Below, piece after piece: positions 40,956-49,443 of a stretch of DNA of 64,000 bases. The DNA lies in NCBI GenBank assembly GCA_039806955.1, contig JBDHQI010000012.1, positions 1-64,000 of the forward strand, read 5' to 3'. The notes under the pieces are model-generated. The model saw nothing but the letters and a program-made list of their open reading frames with translations, did no database searches and was not told where the DNA came from. The translations under genes and the position numbers were made by a program. Position 1 is the stretch's first letter. Each line of letters begins with the position of its first letter. Origin of the DNA: JADLHS01 sp039806955. Its GTDB lineage: Bacteria; Verrucomicrobiota; Verrucomicrobiia; Limisphaerales; JADLHS01.

Positions 40956-43364
40956 ATGAGAACGCACAGACATTTTCAAGGTGGGAGCGGAGTGCGAATC
41001 CTGAACCATTTGACGCTTTGCCTCGGCTTGATGGGTGGGTTTGGCGGCCCATCAGTCTGCCCGGCTACAACCACGGAGCGCCTGGCGCGCAATGTGAATG
41101 CGCGCCCGTTGACGTTTGAACAAAATCTGGGGCAGTACCCGGGAGCGGCAAACTTCGTGGCGCGCGGACCGCATTACCAATTGACGCTCGCCCCGACTGA
41201 AGTAACGGTCACCGTGCTTCGTTCGACAACGCCAGCCCCAGAGCGAAACGCCGCGACTCGTCACCAGCCGTCTTTGACGCCCATGCGTTTCAAGACGCTT
41301 GCAGTTGAATTGCTCGGCGCCAACCCACGCGCGACCATTGCCGGTGAGGGCGAACTGGCCGGGCGCGCAAATTACTTTGTGGGCGACGATCCGGCGCAGT
41401 GGCGTACCGGCGTGCCGTTCTATGAGCGCGTTCGGGTGAAGGAGGTTTACCCCGGCATCAACCTTGTCCATTACGGCAATCAAAATCAGTTGGAGTACGA
41501 TTTTGAAGTGCAGCCCGGTGCGGCCCCCGAATTGATCCGCCTGGCTTTTCGCGGGGTCAGCGAATTGCGTCATGACGCTACGACGGGCGAATTGGTTTTC
41601 AAACTGGGCGAGGCCGAATTGCGCCAACCCAAGCCCGTCATCTATCAAAACGGACCACGGACGCGAAAGCTCGTATCGGGCAATTACGTGGTCGAAACAA
41701 ACGACATCGTTCGGTTTGACCTTGGCGTTTATGATCGCACACAACCACTGATCATTGATCCGCTGGTCAGCTACGCCCGCGCCTGGGGCGGTTCAAGTGA
41801 CGATATCTTTTGGGCGATCGCCCTGGATCCGCAGGGCAACATTTACGTCGCTGGCGAAACCATGAGTCCGGGGTTGGCCTCCGCCGGGGCGGCGCAAACC
41901 AATCTGGCTGGCACGCTTTTCGGACACGGCGACGTGCTGGTGGCCAAGATGGATAATCGCTTTCAGGCGACGAATTATCTCACCTACATCGGCGGGGCTG
42001 CGTATGAGGCCGCTTTTGATCTCGCGGTGGATGCGGCAGGGAACGCTTACGTGACTGGTTACACGGGTTCGACCAATTTTCCCGCCGTGAACGCGCTGCA
42101 ACCAGAAATTGGCGGTCGGGTTACGCCAGGTTTTGCCACGCCGCCACTCGATGCGTTTGTCACCAAGATTTCCGCTTCCGGCAGTAACCTGCTTTTCTCC
42201 ACCTTCCTCGGCGGGCAAGCAGATGATGTCGGATTGGGAATCGCGTTGGATAGCGCAACCAATATCTACGTCGTAGGCCAGACGCTCTCGACCAACTTCC
42301 CCACGGCGAACACGACGAATACCGCGACGAGCGGTTTCGAGGATGGCTTCGTCGTCAAACTGGCGGCGAGTGGCACCAACTTGCTTTATGCGCGTTACCT
42401 CGGCGGCACCGGACATGATTACGCACGCGGCGTTGCCGTGAACAGTTCGGACAATCCGGTGGTGGTGGGGCATACCACTTCGGGTGATTTTCCGATTACG
42501 ACCAACGCGCTGCAAGCCGCGCTAAACAACGTCACCAATACCGCCACGGCTGCCGAGGACGCGTTCATTTGCCAGTTGGATGCGGATACGGGGGTGGTTC
42601 AGTACGCAACTTATCTGGGCGGTGCGGGTAACGACGAAGCCTTTCGGCTGGCTTTAGATTCATCCAACCGGGTCTATGTCGTCGGGCAGACGTGGTCGCA
42701 TGACTTTCCGCACACGAGTACCAATTTCCCGTCAGCGGTGCTGGACAAAAATTCGAGCTTGGCGGATGCGTTTGTGACCCGGTTCGCGTTGGGCGCGACC
42801 AACTGGGATTATTCCGTGGTGTTTGGCGGCGCTGGCGCCGAAGTGGCTTGGGGCGTCGCCGTGGATGCCATGGGCCGTGCGTCCGTGGCCGGCGAAACGA
42901 GTTCCAGTGATTTCCCAACCAACCAAACCGCTGTTGTGGACATTGATGGTTACAAGGTGGGAGGAGTGGACGCATTCATCGCCCAACTGAACGCGGCGGG
43001 GGATGATTTCATTTATTCAGGTTACATTGGCAGCCTCAGCGATGACCAGGCGCGTGGCGCGGCGGTGGACAGCGCGGGCAATGTTTACTACTGCGGCGAA
43101 ACCGCCGGTGGCGGGAACAAGAATGGATTCATCGTCAAGATGCTGGCCGATGAGTTGCCGGAACTGAGCGTGAACTTGAGCCAGACCAATCTCGACCTGA
43201 CTTGGAGCGGTTTGTTTCCTGAATTAACGGTGCAAACCACCACCGACCTGACCAGCAGTAACGGCTGGGTGAATCTGGGCCGGTCCGCGACGTTGACCAA
43301 CTTCCAAAGTCAGGTGAGCGTGCCGGCCACCAATCCGGCGCAATACTTTCGGCTGCGCCGCTGA
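40956..43364 (+). CDS. SBBP-repeat beta-propeller secreted protein
   Basis: An 802-residue exported protein with a long charged start before a weak signal helix (LNHLTLCLGLMGGFGGPSVC). Residues 40-270 form the N-terminal SBBP-associated domain (LTFEQNLGQYPGAANFVARG, YPGINLVHYGNQNQLEYDF). Residues 275-725 form seven SBBP-type blades, with repeats such as AYVTGYTGSTNFPAVNALQ, IYVVGQTLSTNFPTAN and VYVVGQTWSHDFPHTSTN. The last 60 residues carry the module LTWSGLFPELTVQTTTDLT ending YFRLRR, as in the protein at 22228. It lies between bamA and skp, both outer-membrane biogenesis genes. It probably acts at or outside the outer membrane. Confidence 0.82.
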   Translation: MRTHRHFQGGSGVRILNHLTLCLGLMGGFGGPSVCPATTTERLARNVNARPLTFEQNLGQYPGAANFVARGPHYQLTLAPTEVTVTVLRSTTPAPERNAATRHQPSLTPMRFKTLAVELLGANPRATIAGEGELAGRANYFVGDDPAQWRTGVPFYERVRVKEVYPGINLVHYGNQNQLEYDFEVQPGAAPELIRLAFRGVSELRHDATTGELVFKLGEAELRQPKPVIYQNGPRTRKLVSGNYVVETNDIVRFDLGVYDRTQPLIIDPLVSYARAWGGSSDDIFWAIALDPQGNIYVAGETMSPGLASAGAAQTNLAGTLFGHGDVLVAKMDNRFQATNYLTYIGGAAYEAAFDLAVDAAGNAYVTGYTGSTNFPAVNALQPEIGGRVTPGFATPPLDAFVTKISASGSNLLFSTFLGGQADDVGLGIALDSATNIYVVGQTLSTNFPTANTTNTATSGFEDGFVVKLAASGTNLLYARYLGGTGHDYARGVAVNSSDNPVVVGHTTSGDFPITTNALQAALNNVTNTATAAEDAFICQLDADTGVVQYATYLGGAGNDEAFRLALDSSNRVYVVGQTWSHDFPHTSTNFPSAVLDKNSSLADAFVTRFALGATNWDYSVVFGGAGAEVAWGVAVDAMGRASVAGETSSSDFPTNQTAVVDIDGYKVGGVDAFIAQLNAAGDDFIYSGYIGSLSDDQARGAAVDSAGNVYYCGETAGGGNKNGFIVKMLADELPELSVNLSQTNLDLTWSGLFPELTVQTTTDLTSSNGWVNLGRSATLTNFQSQVSVPATNPAQYFRLRR

Positions 43365-43460
43365 GCGTGATCCTGAACGCTTTCCCGATCGAACTGTCCC
43401 TACTGTATGACCGAGCGAAAAGAGATTGGCGGCGGCCGGCAATTCTGCTTTCCTATCTGG

Positions 43461-44051
43461 ATGAATAAACTGTTTCGAGTTGTTCTGGTGAGCGGAATTT
43501 TGAGCCTGATCGGCGCCCAGGCGGTCGTCGCGCAAGGGCGGATGGCTACCGTGAACTTGGTCGAAGTATTCGACAATTACTGGAAGACCAAACAAGCCAA
43601 GCTGGCGTTGGCTGACAGTAAGAACGACACCAAAAAGGAAATTGAGTCCATGCAGGAAGCCCACCGGAAATTGGTGCAGGGGTACCAGAAAGCCGTCACG
43701 GATGCGAACGATCAGGCCATCTCGAACGAGGAACGGGAGCGGCGTAAGAAAGCGCTTGAACCGAAATTAAAGGAAGTCCGTGACAGCGAGGAAACATTAA
43801 AACAATTTGTCAGCAGTCGGGAGGCGGAATTGAAGGTGAAAACCGATCGCATGATGGAAGACGTCATCAAAGACATCAAAACCGTCATCGCGACCAAAGC
43901 CAAAACCGCCGGTTATTCTTTTGTGTTGGATAGTTCGGCGCGCTCGGTTTCCTCGGCGGAAGTGTTTCTGTTTAACGCGGGCGACTTCGATCTCACCAAA
44001 CCGGTGATTGATGAACTCAACGTCACGGCGCCGCCGGACTCTCAGCGGTAA
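43461..44051 (+). CDS. skp: Periplasmic chaperone Skp/OmpH family
   Basis: A 196-residue protein from ATG 43461, with a signal peptide (FRVVLVSGILSLIGAQAVVA) and a mature part that is almost entirely helical and charged, the coiled-coil tentacle of Skp (KKEIESMQEAHRKLVQGYQK, EERERRKKALEPKLKEV). It holds unfolded outer-membrane proteins in the periplasm and passes them to BamA. A start at 43407 would add 18 unlikely residues before the signal. Unlike in proteobacteria, lpxD and fabZ do not follow. Confidence 0.88.
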   Translation: MNKLFRVVLVSGILSLIGAQAVVAQGRMATVNLVEVFDNYWKTKQAKLALADSKNDTKKEIESMQEAHRKLVQGYQKAVTDANDQAISNEERERRKKALEPKLKEVRDSEETLKQFVSSREAELKVKTDRMMEDVIKDIKTVIATKAKTAGYSFVLDSSARSVSSAEVFLFNAGDFDLTKPVIDELNVTAPPDSQR

Positions 44052-44057
44052 GCTGCG

Positions 44058-45239
44058 TCAGGTCTGGCTCAATCGCTGGGCCGGGGCTTCGCAAAGCAAC
44101 TGATGCGCCTCCATTAGAATTCTCGGAATGCGCCCGGCAAACGGACTGTTTTTCAGTGCCGGCGTCAAATCCAACTGCGCAACTTTGGCGGCGTTCTCAC
44201 CGGGATTCCAATGATCCGCCTGTCCGAGCAGGTTGTAGCGCATTTTGCCCCACGCCACCAAATCCAGCGACTGCGCGTAAGTCCAGAAGCGGAGAATTTC
44301 ACTGAGGTTGATGTTTCCCGGCACTTCCGTGTAATCCGGCAACCCTTCGAACCAGCGGGCGCACCAATCCTCGCCCAAGACACGACGCATCTCCGCGCGC
44401 AACCGTTGTTCAATGGGCGCGATGACTTCGGCCGCGCGCGCATAGTGGGCCAGTGCCGCGACGTGTGCATCGAAGTCCGACGGCTGCGCCACGCCGCAAC
44501 TCAGCGTCTGTACCTCGGGGCGTGCGAGGCAGAACAAATCATTAAAAGCCATCGGAGTTAGTGGCATGCACAACTGCGCCATTTTTTCCGACGGTTCATA
44601 CAGCTTTCCACCTTTGTCATTGGGGCTGATGATGAACACCCCCATGTCGCGGGCGTGCGCCGCTTCCACGCATGACCAGGTCAGTTCGTTGACGAAATAC
44701 CAATGCAGGTTGAGATAATCAAATTCCCCGGTGTTGATCACCTCGTGGATCAATGCGGGAACAGCGTGCGTGCTGAAACCAATGAAGCGGCAACGGCCTT
44801 CCCGTTGCAGTTGGCGCATGACGCTTAGCGCGCCGTTTTTCCGCAGCGACCAGTCGAGTAACTGCCGATTGTTGAGACCGTGCAGGCTGAGCAGGTCCAC
44901 GTAATCCAAACCCAGGTTCTGCAGCGAGGTTTCAAACAGTTGTCGAAAGGTTTGACCCTTGGCCTGCGGTGCGATTTTGGTTTGGACGATGATTCGGTCG
45001 CGCGGCAATTGCGGCAAAATCTGACCGAGTTGCATTTCCGAGGTGCCGTAGCCACGCGCGGTTTCAAAGTGATTAATCCCCAGTTCCCACGCGCGTTGCA
45101 CGCACGCCTCCAGATTCGCCTGCTGGGCAGCCGGAATTTCCTTCAGCTTCGTGTCACGCCAGCGGAATTGATAACGCATGCCGCCACAAGAAATCACCGG
45201 CAGCTGTAACTCCGTCCGTCCAAAACGACGATACTTCAT
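44058..45239 (-). CDS. Aldo/keto reductase
   Basis: A 393-residue TIM-barrel oxidoreductase. The start MKYRRFGRTELQLPVISCGG, the active-site Asp/Tyr region NHFETARGYGTSEMQLGQI, the Lys in DRIIVQTKIAPQ and the His in DLLSLHGLNN are all in place. The C-terminal 90 residues match the extra domain that in related enzymes binds a [4Fe-4S] cluster, but the Cys motif is absent here (WCARWFEGLPDYTEVPGNIN). The substrate is unknown. It converges with skp, with six bases between the stops. Confidence 0.88.
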   Translation of the reverse strand: MKYRRFGRTELQLPVISCGGMRYQFRWRDTKLKEIPAAQQANLEACVQRAWELGINHFETARGYGTSEMQLGQILPQLPRDRIIVQTKIAPQAKGQTFRQLFETSLQNLGLDYVDLLSLHGLNNRQLLDWSLRKNGALSVMRQLQREGRCRFIGFSTHAVPALIHEVINTGEFDYLNLHWYFVNELTWSCVEAAHARDMGVFIISPNDKGGKLYEPSEKMAQLCMPLTPMAFNDLFCLARPEVQTLSCGVAQPSDFDAHVAALAHYARAAEVIAPIEQRLRAEMRRVLGEDWCARWFEGLPDYTEVPGNINLSEILRFWTYAQSLDLVAWGKMRYNLLGQADHWNPGENAAKVAQLDLTPALKNSPFAGRIPRILMEAHQLLCEAPAQRLSQT

Positions 45240-45360
45240 GTCTCAAGGCTGCAACGGGGCGGGATGGACGCCAACAAGTTTTAGTCGTTGGCGCTGGTTT
45301 TTCAATTGGATGAGAATCGGCGTAACGTGGCGTAATGAGCCGATTTCTGACGCTGCGGAA

Positions 45361-46257
45361 TCAAGTCCAGAGTTTTTCGGGATACAAGCCTTGCTCGACC
45401 AATTTGCGAATGTCGGCAACGACCCGCGGACGATCTTCCCGATAAGTAACGCCGAACCACGAGGCGGTGGACCGCAGGACCCGACAACGTGCCTGGCCGT
45501 TGCGGATGAGTTGGCCCACCGTCATGGGAATGTAACATTCCGTTTTTTCGGCCGTGCCGTTGACTCGGAGAAACTCGGTAAATTCCCGCTCCAAGTGTGG
45601 AAAGATTGTCGGAGTAAAGCCCCACATGTTCATCGAGACCGGTTCGTCACCGGTGTATTTTGTCACTGTTCCGTCCGGAGCGGTGGATTTGGCGCCGGTG
45701 CCGTCGCGTTCCACTTTGGTCAGTTCGATGATGTGTCGCAAATAATGATCGGCGTCCACTTCGCAAACCCCGCGCGCTACGCTGCCAAAATCCGATAGCG
45801 TGTTGCGGAGGATGAATCCCACCATCGAGTAATCGGTGCTGCCGGATTGCAAATGGCGCGCGAGTACCTGGAACGAGTCCGCTCCGTAGAAATCGTCCGC
45901 GTTAATGGCTGCAAAAGGTTCGTTAATCACCGGTGCCGCCATCAAAATCGCCTGCGTCGTTCCCCACGGTTTGGTGCGTCCGGGCGGCACCTTGAAACCC
46001 GCGGGTAATTGGTTCAATTCTTGAAAAACGTATTCGACGGGAAGGCGCGACTCGAAGCGCGCGCCCACAATTTCTTTGAACTGAGCTTCCAAATCCTTGC
46101 GGATGACAAAGACGAGTTTGCCAAAACCGGCGCGCAAGGCATCAAAGATTGAGTAATCTATGATGGTTTCGCCATGCGGACCGACGGGATCGATTTGCTT
46201 GAGTCCGCCGTAGCGACTGCCCATGCCGGCGGCGAGAACGAGAAGAGTAGGTTTCAT
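45361..46257 (-). CDS. Sugar-phosphate nucleotidyltransferase
   Basis: A 298-residue Rossmann nucleotidyltransferase. The start MKPTLLVLAAGMGSRYGGLK contains the LxAGxGxRx(6)K motif for NTP binding, with ETIIDYSIFDALRAGF and VFVIRKDLEAQFKEI following. It activates a sugar-1-phosphate, perhaps glucose, although the variant GxGSRYGG is that of a less studied group seen in Bacteroidota and relatives. It could supply NDP-sugars to the glycan clusters. ATG at 46257 is chosen over 46302 because the family motif starts there. Confidence 0.75.
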   Translation of the reverse strand: MKPTLLVLAAGMGSRYGGLKQIDPVGPHGETIIDYSIFDALRAGFGKLVFVIRKDLEAQFKEIVGARFESRLPVEYVFQELNQLPAGFKVPPGRTKPWGTTQAILMAAPVINEPFAAINADDFYGADSFQVLARHLQSGSTDYSMVGFILRNTLSDFGSVARGVCEVDADHYLRHIIELTKVERDGTGAKSTAPDGTVTKYTGDEPVSMNMWGFTPTIFPHLEREFTEFLRVNGTAEKTECYIPMTVGQLIRNGQARCRVLRSTASWFGVTYREDRPRVVADIRKLVEQGLYPEKLWT

Positions 46258-46448
46258 CACAGTATGATTTTCTTGTTTGTCCGTTAAACGCGTTGCAAAC
46301 ACAGCTTAAACGGAACCAGTCTGGATGAATAGTTTCAATTCCAGCGCAAGCTGATGGCGGAAAAGCGGCAGGTAAATTGCTTAAAACTTGGCGGGGGAGA
46401 ATAACTTTCAAATGGCAATTTAGTAGAGATCACGCTAGGTTACTGCGA

Positions 46449-46958
46449 ATGAGCGAGTTGGAGCACAGATTACGAGTATTGTTTGTGTGTACCCAAAACA
46501 AGGTACGCAGTCTGACCGCTGAACATTTGTACAGTGTTCGAACGGATTTGCGGGTGAAGTCCTGCGGAACGGCAAATTTTGCCGCCCAGCAACTCACTCC
46601 GGAATTGATGCAATGGGCCGAGATCATTTTTGTTTTTGACCAATCTCAAATTGATGCCATTGATCAGCGGTTTAATTTGGAAGCTCTCAACAAACCGGTG
46701 ATAAGCCTGGGCATGGCGGATATTTACAAATACAAGAGTGATGCCCTGGTGCTGAAGCTCATTACCAAATTGGATCCCTATCTCGGTCGTCCCAACGCGT
46801 CGAAGCGCCCCCGCCATGCCGTGCGGCGGCTGGAAAAATTACTGGCCGCCAAACAACCGGCGGAAGCCGCCGATACGGTAATGGAAAAATTTTTAGCGGT
46901 GGTTGGCATGCGGCGCAAACGACCGTTGTTGGTGAAATCCAACCAAGCGGACGCTTGA
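46449..46958 (+). CDS. Low-molecular-weight protein tyrosine phosphatase-like, with extension
   Basis: A 169-residue protein from ATG 46449. VLFVCTQNKVRSLTAEHLY carries the C-x5-R-S phosphate loop, with the Cys and Arg in place, and this motif corresponds to a PTPase group typically about 110 residues long. The C-terminal 60 residues after KLDPYLGRPNASKRPRHAVR are extra and basic (RRLEKLLAAKQPAEAA). Phosphatase activity toward phosphotyrosine or low-molecular-weight phosphates is likely. The neighbours (nucleotidyltransferase, HU) give no clear hint. Confidence 0.75.
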   Translation: MSELEHRLRVLFVCTQNKVRSLTAEHLYSVRTDLRVKSCGTANFAAQQLTPELMQWAEIIFVFDQSQIDAIDQRFNLEALNKPVISLGMADIYKYKSDALVLKLITKLDPYLGRPNASKRPRHAVRRLEKLLAAKQPAEAADTVMEKFLAVVGMRRKRPLLVKSNQADA

Positions 46959-47096
46959 CAAATCCTGCGGAAACTCTCCGGTTTCCTAATAAAAACTTCC
47001 AAAATCTTCTTGCGTGGCGGCGCCGAAAGCCTTTAATTCGCATCTAGTCGAGTGACTTTTTAACACACAACTGAATCAAATTAACTAACCACGAAT

Positions 47097-47384
47097 ATGG
47101 CTAAAGCATTGTCCAAATCCCAAATCGCAGCCGAGCTCGCCGAACGAGCGGGTCTGAAAAAGAAGCAGGCATCTGAGATCCTCGAAATTATCGCCGAGCT
47201 TGCCTACAAAAATGCCAAGAATTCTTTCACCTTGCCCGGCATTGGCAAACTGGTACTCGTCAATCGCAAGGCGCGTCAAGGTCGCAATCCGGCCACCGGC
47301 GAAACCATCCAGATTCCCGCGAAAAAAGTCGTCAAGTTTCGCGTCGCCAAAGCCTGTAAGGACGCAATCCTCGGCGCGAAATAA
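47097..47384 (+). CDS. hup: HU-family nucleoid DNA-binding protein
   Basis: A 95-residue histone-like protein. The start MAKALSKSQIAAELAERAGL, the helix KKKQASEILEIIAEL, the turn TLPGIGKLVLVNRKARQG and the flexible DNA-binding arm RNPATGETIQIPAKKVVKF are typical of HU, with the conserved RNPxTG tip. It bends and compacts DNA. A well-formed terminator lies 31 bases after the stop. Confidence 0.94.
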   Translation: MAKALSKSQIAAELAERAGLKKKQASEILEIIAELAYKNAKNSFTLPGIGKLVLVNRKARQGRNPATGETIQIPAKKVVKFRVAKACKDAILGAK

Positions 47385-47414
47385 GCGCGCTGATCACCGC
47401 ACTATTTTCCGTTT

Positions 47415-47450
47415 AGCCCTCTGGTGACCCGGAGGGCTTTTTCCTTTTTC
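47415..47450 (+). terminator. Rho-independent terminator after the HU gene
   Basis: AGCCCTC (47415-47421) pairs with GAGGGCT (47432-47438) around a ten-base loop, followed by TTTTTCCTTTTTC. The loop bases can extend the stem further. Confidence 0.85.
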
Positions 47451-47513
47451 CAAAATCCATCTTTTATCGCCGCTACGCTTGACCCGGTTTCGTTGCCGAA
47501 TTAGCCTTTCGTT

Positions 47514-47783
47514 ATGGCGAACAACGGCAAATCCACCAAAAAGAAAACCATTTTGGTGGGCGTGGGATTGGACTCCGATGGACACAAACGCATTACCCAG
47601 GGCCCCAACTTCGCCCTGATTGGCGGCTCCAAGACAACTCATGAGCAGATGACCGAAACGGCCATCAAAATTAACGAGAAGCTCAAACAGCGCGGGAAGC
47701 AGTTGGAGCGCATCAGTCGCGAAGAATTCGACGATATCGCTCACGAGGTGGGGCTGAAACGGCACGCTCCGGAAACGAATTGA
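47514..47783 (+). CDS. Conserved small protein of unknown function before nuoA
   Basis: An 89-residue basic protein starting MANNGKSTKKKTILVGVGLD and ending VGLKRHAPETN. Its middle (GGSKTTHEQMTETAIKINEK) is probably helical, with RGKQLERISREEFDDIAHE after it. No known domain was recognised. Its stop is three bases from the nuoA ATG, so it is almost surely part of the complex I operon. A role in nuo expression or assembly is only a guess. Confidence 0.65.
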   Translation: MANNGKSTKKKTILVGVGLDSDGHKRITQGPNFALIGGSKTTHEQMTETAIKINEKLKQRGKQLERISREEFDDIAHEVGLKRHAPETN

Positions 47784-47786
47784 GCC

Positions 47787-48176
47787 ATGATCGCCTCACT
47801 GCCCAATGCTTCAAACGATTATCTGCCGGTGTTGGGACTGTTGGTGGCGGCGGCAATTTTCGCATTCACGCCTTTGTTGCTCGCGCGGTTGTGGGCCAGA
47901 TTGGTTTCGCCCGGCAAACCGGGTGCGGACAAAAACGCCACCTATGAGTGTGGATTGGAATCCAAGGGCGATGCGTGGGTTCATTTCAGGTCCGAGTATT
48001 ACCTCTACGCCATCATCTTTCTGATCTTCGATGTCGAAGCCGTGTTCCTGTTACCGTTTGCCGTGGCATTTACGGGCTTGGGTCTGGGGGCGTTTTTATC
48101 GCTGCTCGTATTTCTATTTTTCCTGGTGGCCGGATTGCTCTGGGCCTGGAAGAAAGGCGTGCTGACGTGGAGGTAG
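47787..48176 (+). CDS. nuoA: NADH-quinone oxidoreductase subunit A
   Basis: A 129-residue membrane subunit with three helices: YLPVLGLLVAAAIFAFTPLL, YLYAIIFLIFDVEAVFLLPF (with the conserved Asp and Glu in FDVEAVFL), and FLSLLVFLFFLVAGLLWAW. The loop KNATYECGLESKGDAWVHF contains the conserved Cys of the family. It is part of the membrane arm of complex I. nuoB follows after a 118-base gap filled with repeat arrays. Confidence 0.93.
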   Translation: MIASLPNASNDYLPVLGLLVAAAIFAFTPLLLARLWARLVSPGKPGADKNATYECGLESKGDAWVHFRSEYYLYAIIFLIFDVEAVFLLPFAVAFTGLGLGAFLSLLVFLFFLVAGLLWAWKKGVLTWR

Positions 48177-48185
48177 GCGTTACAA

Positions 48186-48219
48186 CGTGAAAGCGTTAAA
48201 TCGTTATATCGTTAAAACG
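48186..48219 (+). repeat. Array of 8-bp units, forward copy (nuoA-nuoB gap)
   Basis: Four 8-base units in exact phase: CGTGAAAG, CGTTAAAT, CGTTATAT, CGTTAAAA, then CG. It faces the reversed array at 48246-48286 across about 26 bases. The same unit flanks the four-helix-bundle gene downstream. Confidence 0.7.
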
Positions 48220-48245
48220 CCGTCCGATTGCCGGCGGTCGCACCA

Positions 48246-48286
48246 CTGCAACGATTTAACGCTGTAGCGATTCAACCTTCGCAACG
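48246..48286 (-). repeat. Array of 8-bp units, reverse copy (nuoA-nuoB gap)
   Basis: On the minus strand it reads CGTTGCGA, AGGTTGAAT (nine bases), CGCTACAG, CGTTAAAT, CGTTGCAG. Together with the forward array it forms an imperfect inverted repeat with no gene inside. Confidence 0.65.
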
Positions 48287-48294
48287 ATTTCCCC

Positions 48295-48909
48295 ATGGAA
48301 CCCGGCCTCAAAAACGAATTGCAAAAGCAGGGCGTCTTCACAACCACGTTGGAAAGCCTGTACAACTGGGGGAGGCGCAATTCCATCTGGCCTTTGCAAT
48401 TCGGGCTGGCCTGCTGCGCGATCGAAATGATCGCCACAACCATGGCGCGTTACGATCTCGCGCGTTTCGGGGCGGAAGTCTTCCGTCCTTCTCCACGGCA
48501 GGCTGATTTGATGATCGTCGCCGGCACCGTAACAAAAAAAATGGCGCCCCAAGTGGTGCGACTTTACAATCAGATGGCCGAACCGAAATACGTCATCGCG
48601 ATGGGGGCGTGCGCGATTTCCGGCGGGCCGTTCAAACAAGGCTACAACGTGCTCAAAGGCATTGATCGGTTTCTTCCCGTGGATGTGCATATTCCCGGCT
48701 GCCCGCCCCGACCGGAGGCATTGATTCACGCGTTTATGACCTTGCAACAACTCATCACGGCGCAGGAATTGACGGGCGCCAACCGACCCCGCCATCTCGA
48801 CGCGACGGCGGCGAGTGAATTTCCCGTGCCTCAATTTGGTGAACATGATCTCGTGCCGCCAAATAATCCGGGGGTTTGGAAAGCGCCGGGGTTTTCCGGT
48901 AATGGCTGA
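48295..48909 (+). CDS. nuoB: NADH-quinone oxidoreductase subunit B
   Basis: A 204-residue subunit that binds cluster N2. The Cys ligands are seen in QFGLACCAIEMIATT, in MGACAISGGPFKQGYN and in VHIPGCPPRPEALIHA. The fold is otherwise typical. The tail after residue 160 (NRPRHLDATAASEFPVPQFG) is longer than in short homologues. The subunit sits at the junction of the peripheral and membrane arms. Its last eight bases overlap the start of the four-helix-bundle gene. Confidence 0.94.
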   Translation: MEPGLKNELQKQGVFTTTLESLYNWGRRNSIWPLQFGLACCAIEMIATTMARYDLARFGAEVFRPSPRQADLMIVAGTVTKKMAPQVVRLYNQMAEPKYVIAMGACAISGGPFKQGYNVLKGIDRFLPVDVHIPGCPPRPEALIHAFMTLQQLITAQELTGANRPRHLDATAASEFPVPQFGEHDLVPPNNPGVWKAPGFSGNG

Positions 48910-49443
48910 AGTGTATTACAAGGTTAAAACGTTGAATCGTTACAGCGCTAAAACGAGCGACAAGCCAGCGGATCGCCCGCCGGAAGGGAAGCCGTTTCAA
49001 ACTTTCGAGGATTTGGAGGTCTATCAACTCGCGCGGGGATTTCGTAAGGCGATATATGGAGTGGCACGGCGGCTACCGGATTTTGAAAAATTCGGTTTGG
49101 TCAGCCAGATGCGCCGCGCCGCCGCGTCACTCACTAACAACATTTCCGAGGGGCACGGACGTTATCGCTATCCCGATCAGATCAAGTTCCTGTTGCCGGC
49201 GCGCGGCTCGCTGGAAGAATTGCAGGACGATTTAAATATCTGTCTGGATGAGAATTATCTTCCCGCCGCCGAGATTAAACTGCTGAAACAGCAAGGTTGG
49301 CGGGTGTTGAACGTCCTCAATGGCTATGCCGTTACCTGCGGCAAAAGAAAGCTACGAGCCAGAATTCAACCTTGCGTGACGCGCCACCGGAATCGCCTTG
49401 GACTGCGGAAGAAGAGGTGTTCTTTGCAGATGTGCCGTTGTAA
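48902..49443 (+). pseudogene. Four-helix-bundle (IVP/S23-type) gene, frameshifted near the 3' end
   Basis: The region FQTFEDLEVYQLARGFRKAI, SQMRRAAASLTNNISEGHGR, the helix SLEELQDDLNIC and NYLPAAEIKLLKQQGWRV give the signature of the 23S rRNA intervening-sequence-type four-helix-bundle family. Up to NGYA (about 49330) the frame starting at 48902 is right; after that the family-like continuation RYLRQKKATSQNSTLRD and its stop TAA (49441-49443) lie in another frame, as if one base had been lost. The uncorrected frame runs to 49459 with a Cys- and Arg-rich tail. It sits between nuoB and nuoC, framed by octamer arrays. Function of this family is unclear; a role in RNA binding is only proposed. 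Confidence 0.72.
48922..48958 (+). repeat. Array of 8-bp units, forward copy (5' side of four-helix-bundle gene)
   Basis: Units in phase: GGTTAAAA, CGTTGAAT, CGTTACAG, CGCTAAAA, CGAGC. It lies just after the nuoB stop, inside the start of the four-helix-bundle reading frame. Confidence 0.7.

Noticed and set aside
46270..46312. CCGTTAAAC / CTTAAACGG near-inverted repeat before the phosphatase gene
   Set aside because: Arms do not match well and contain no phased octamers, so it was not counted as another repeat array.
48256..48846. 196-residue reverse frame across nuoB
   Set aside because: Shadow of nuoB on the other strand; no motif, and it runs through the repeat arrays.
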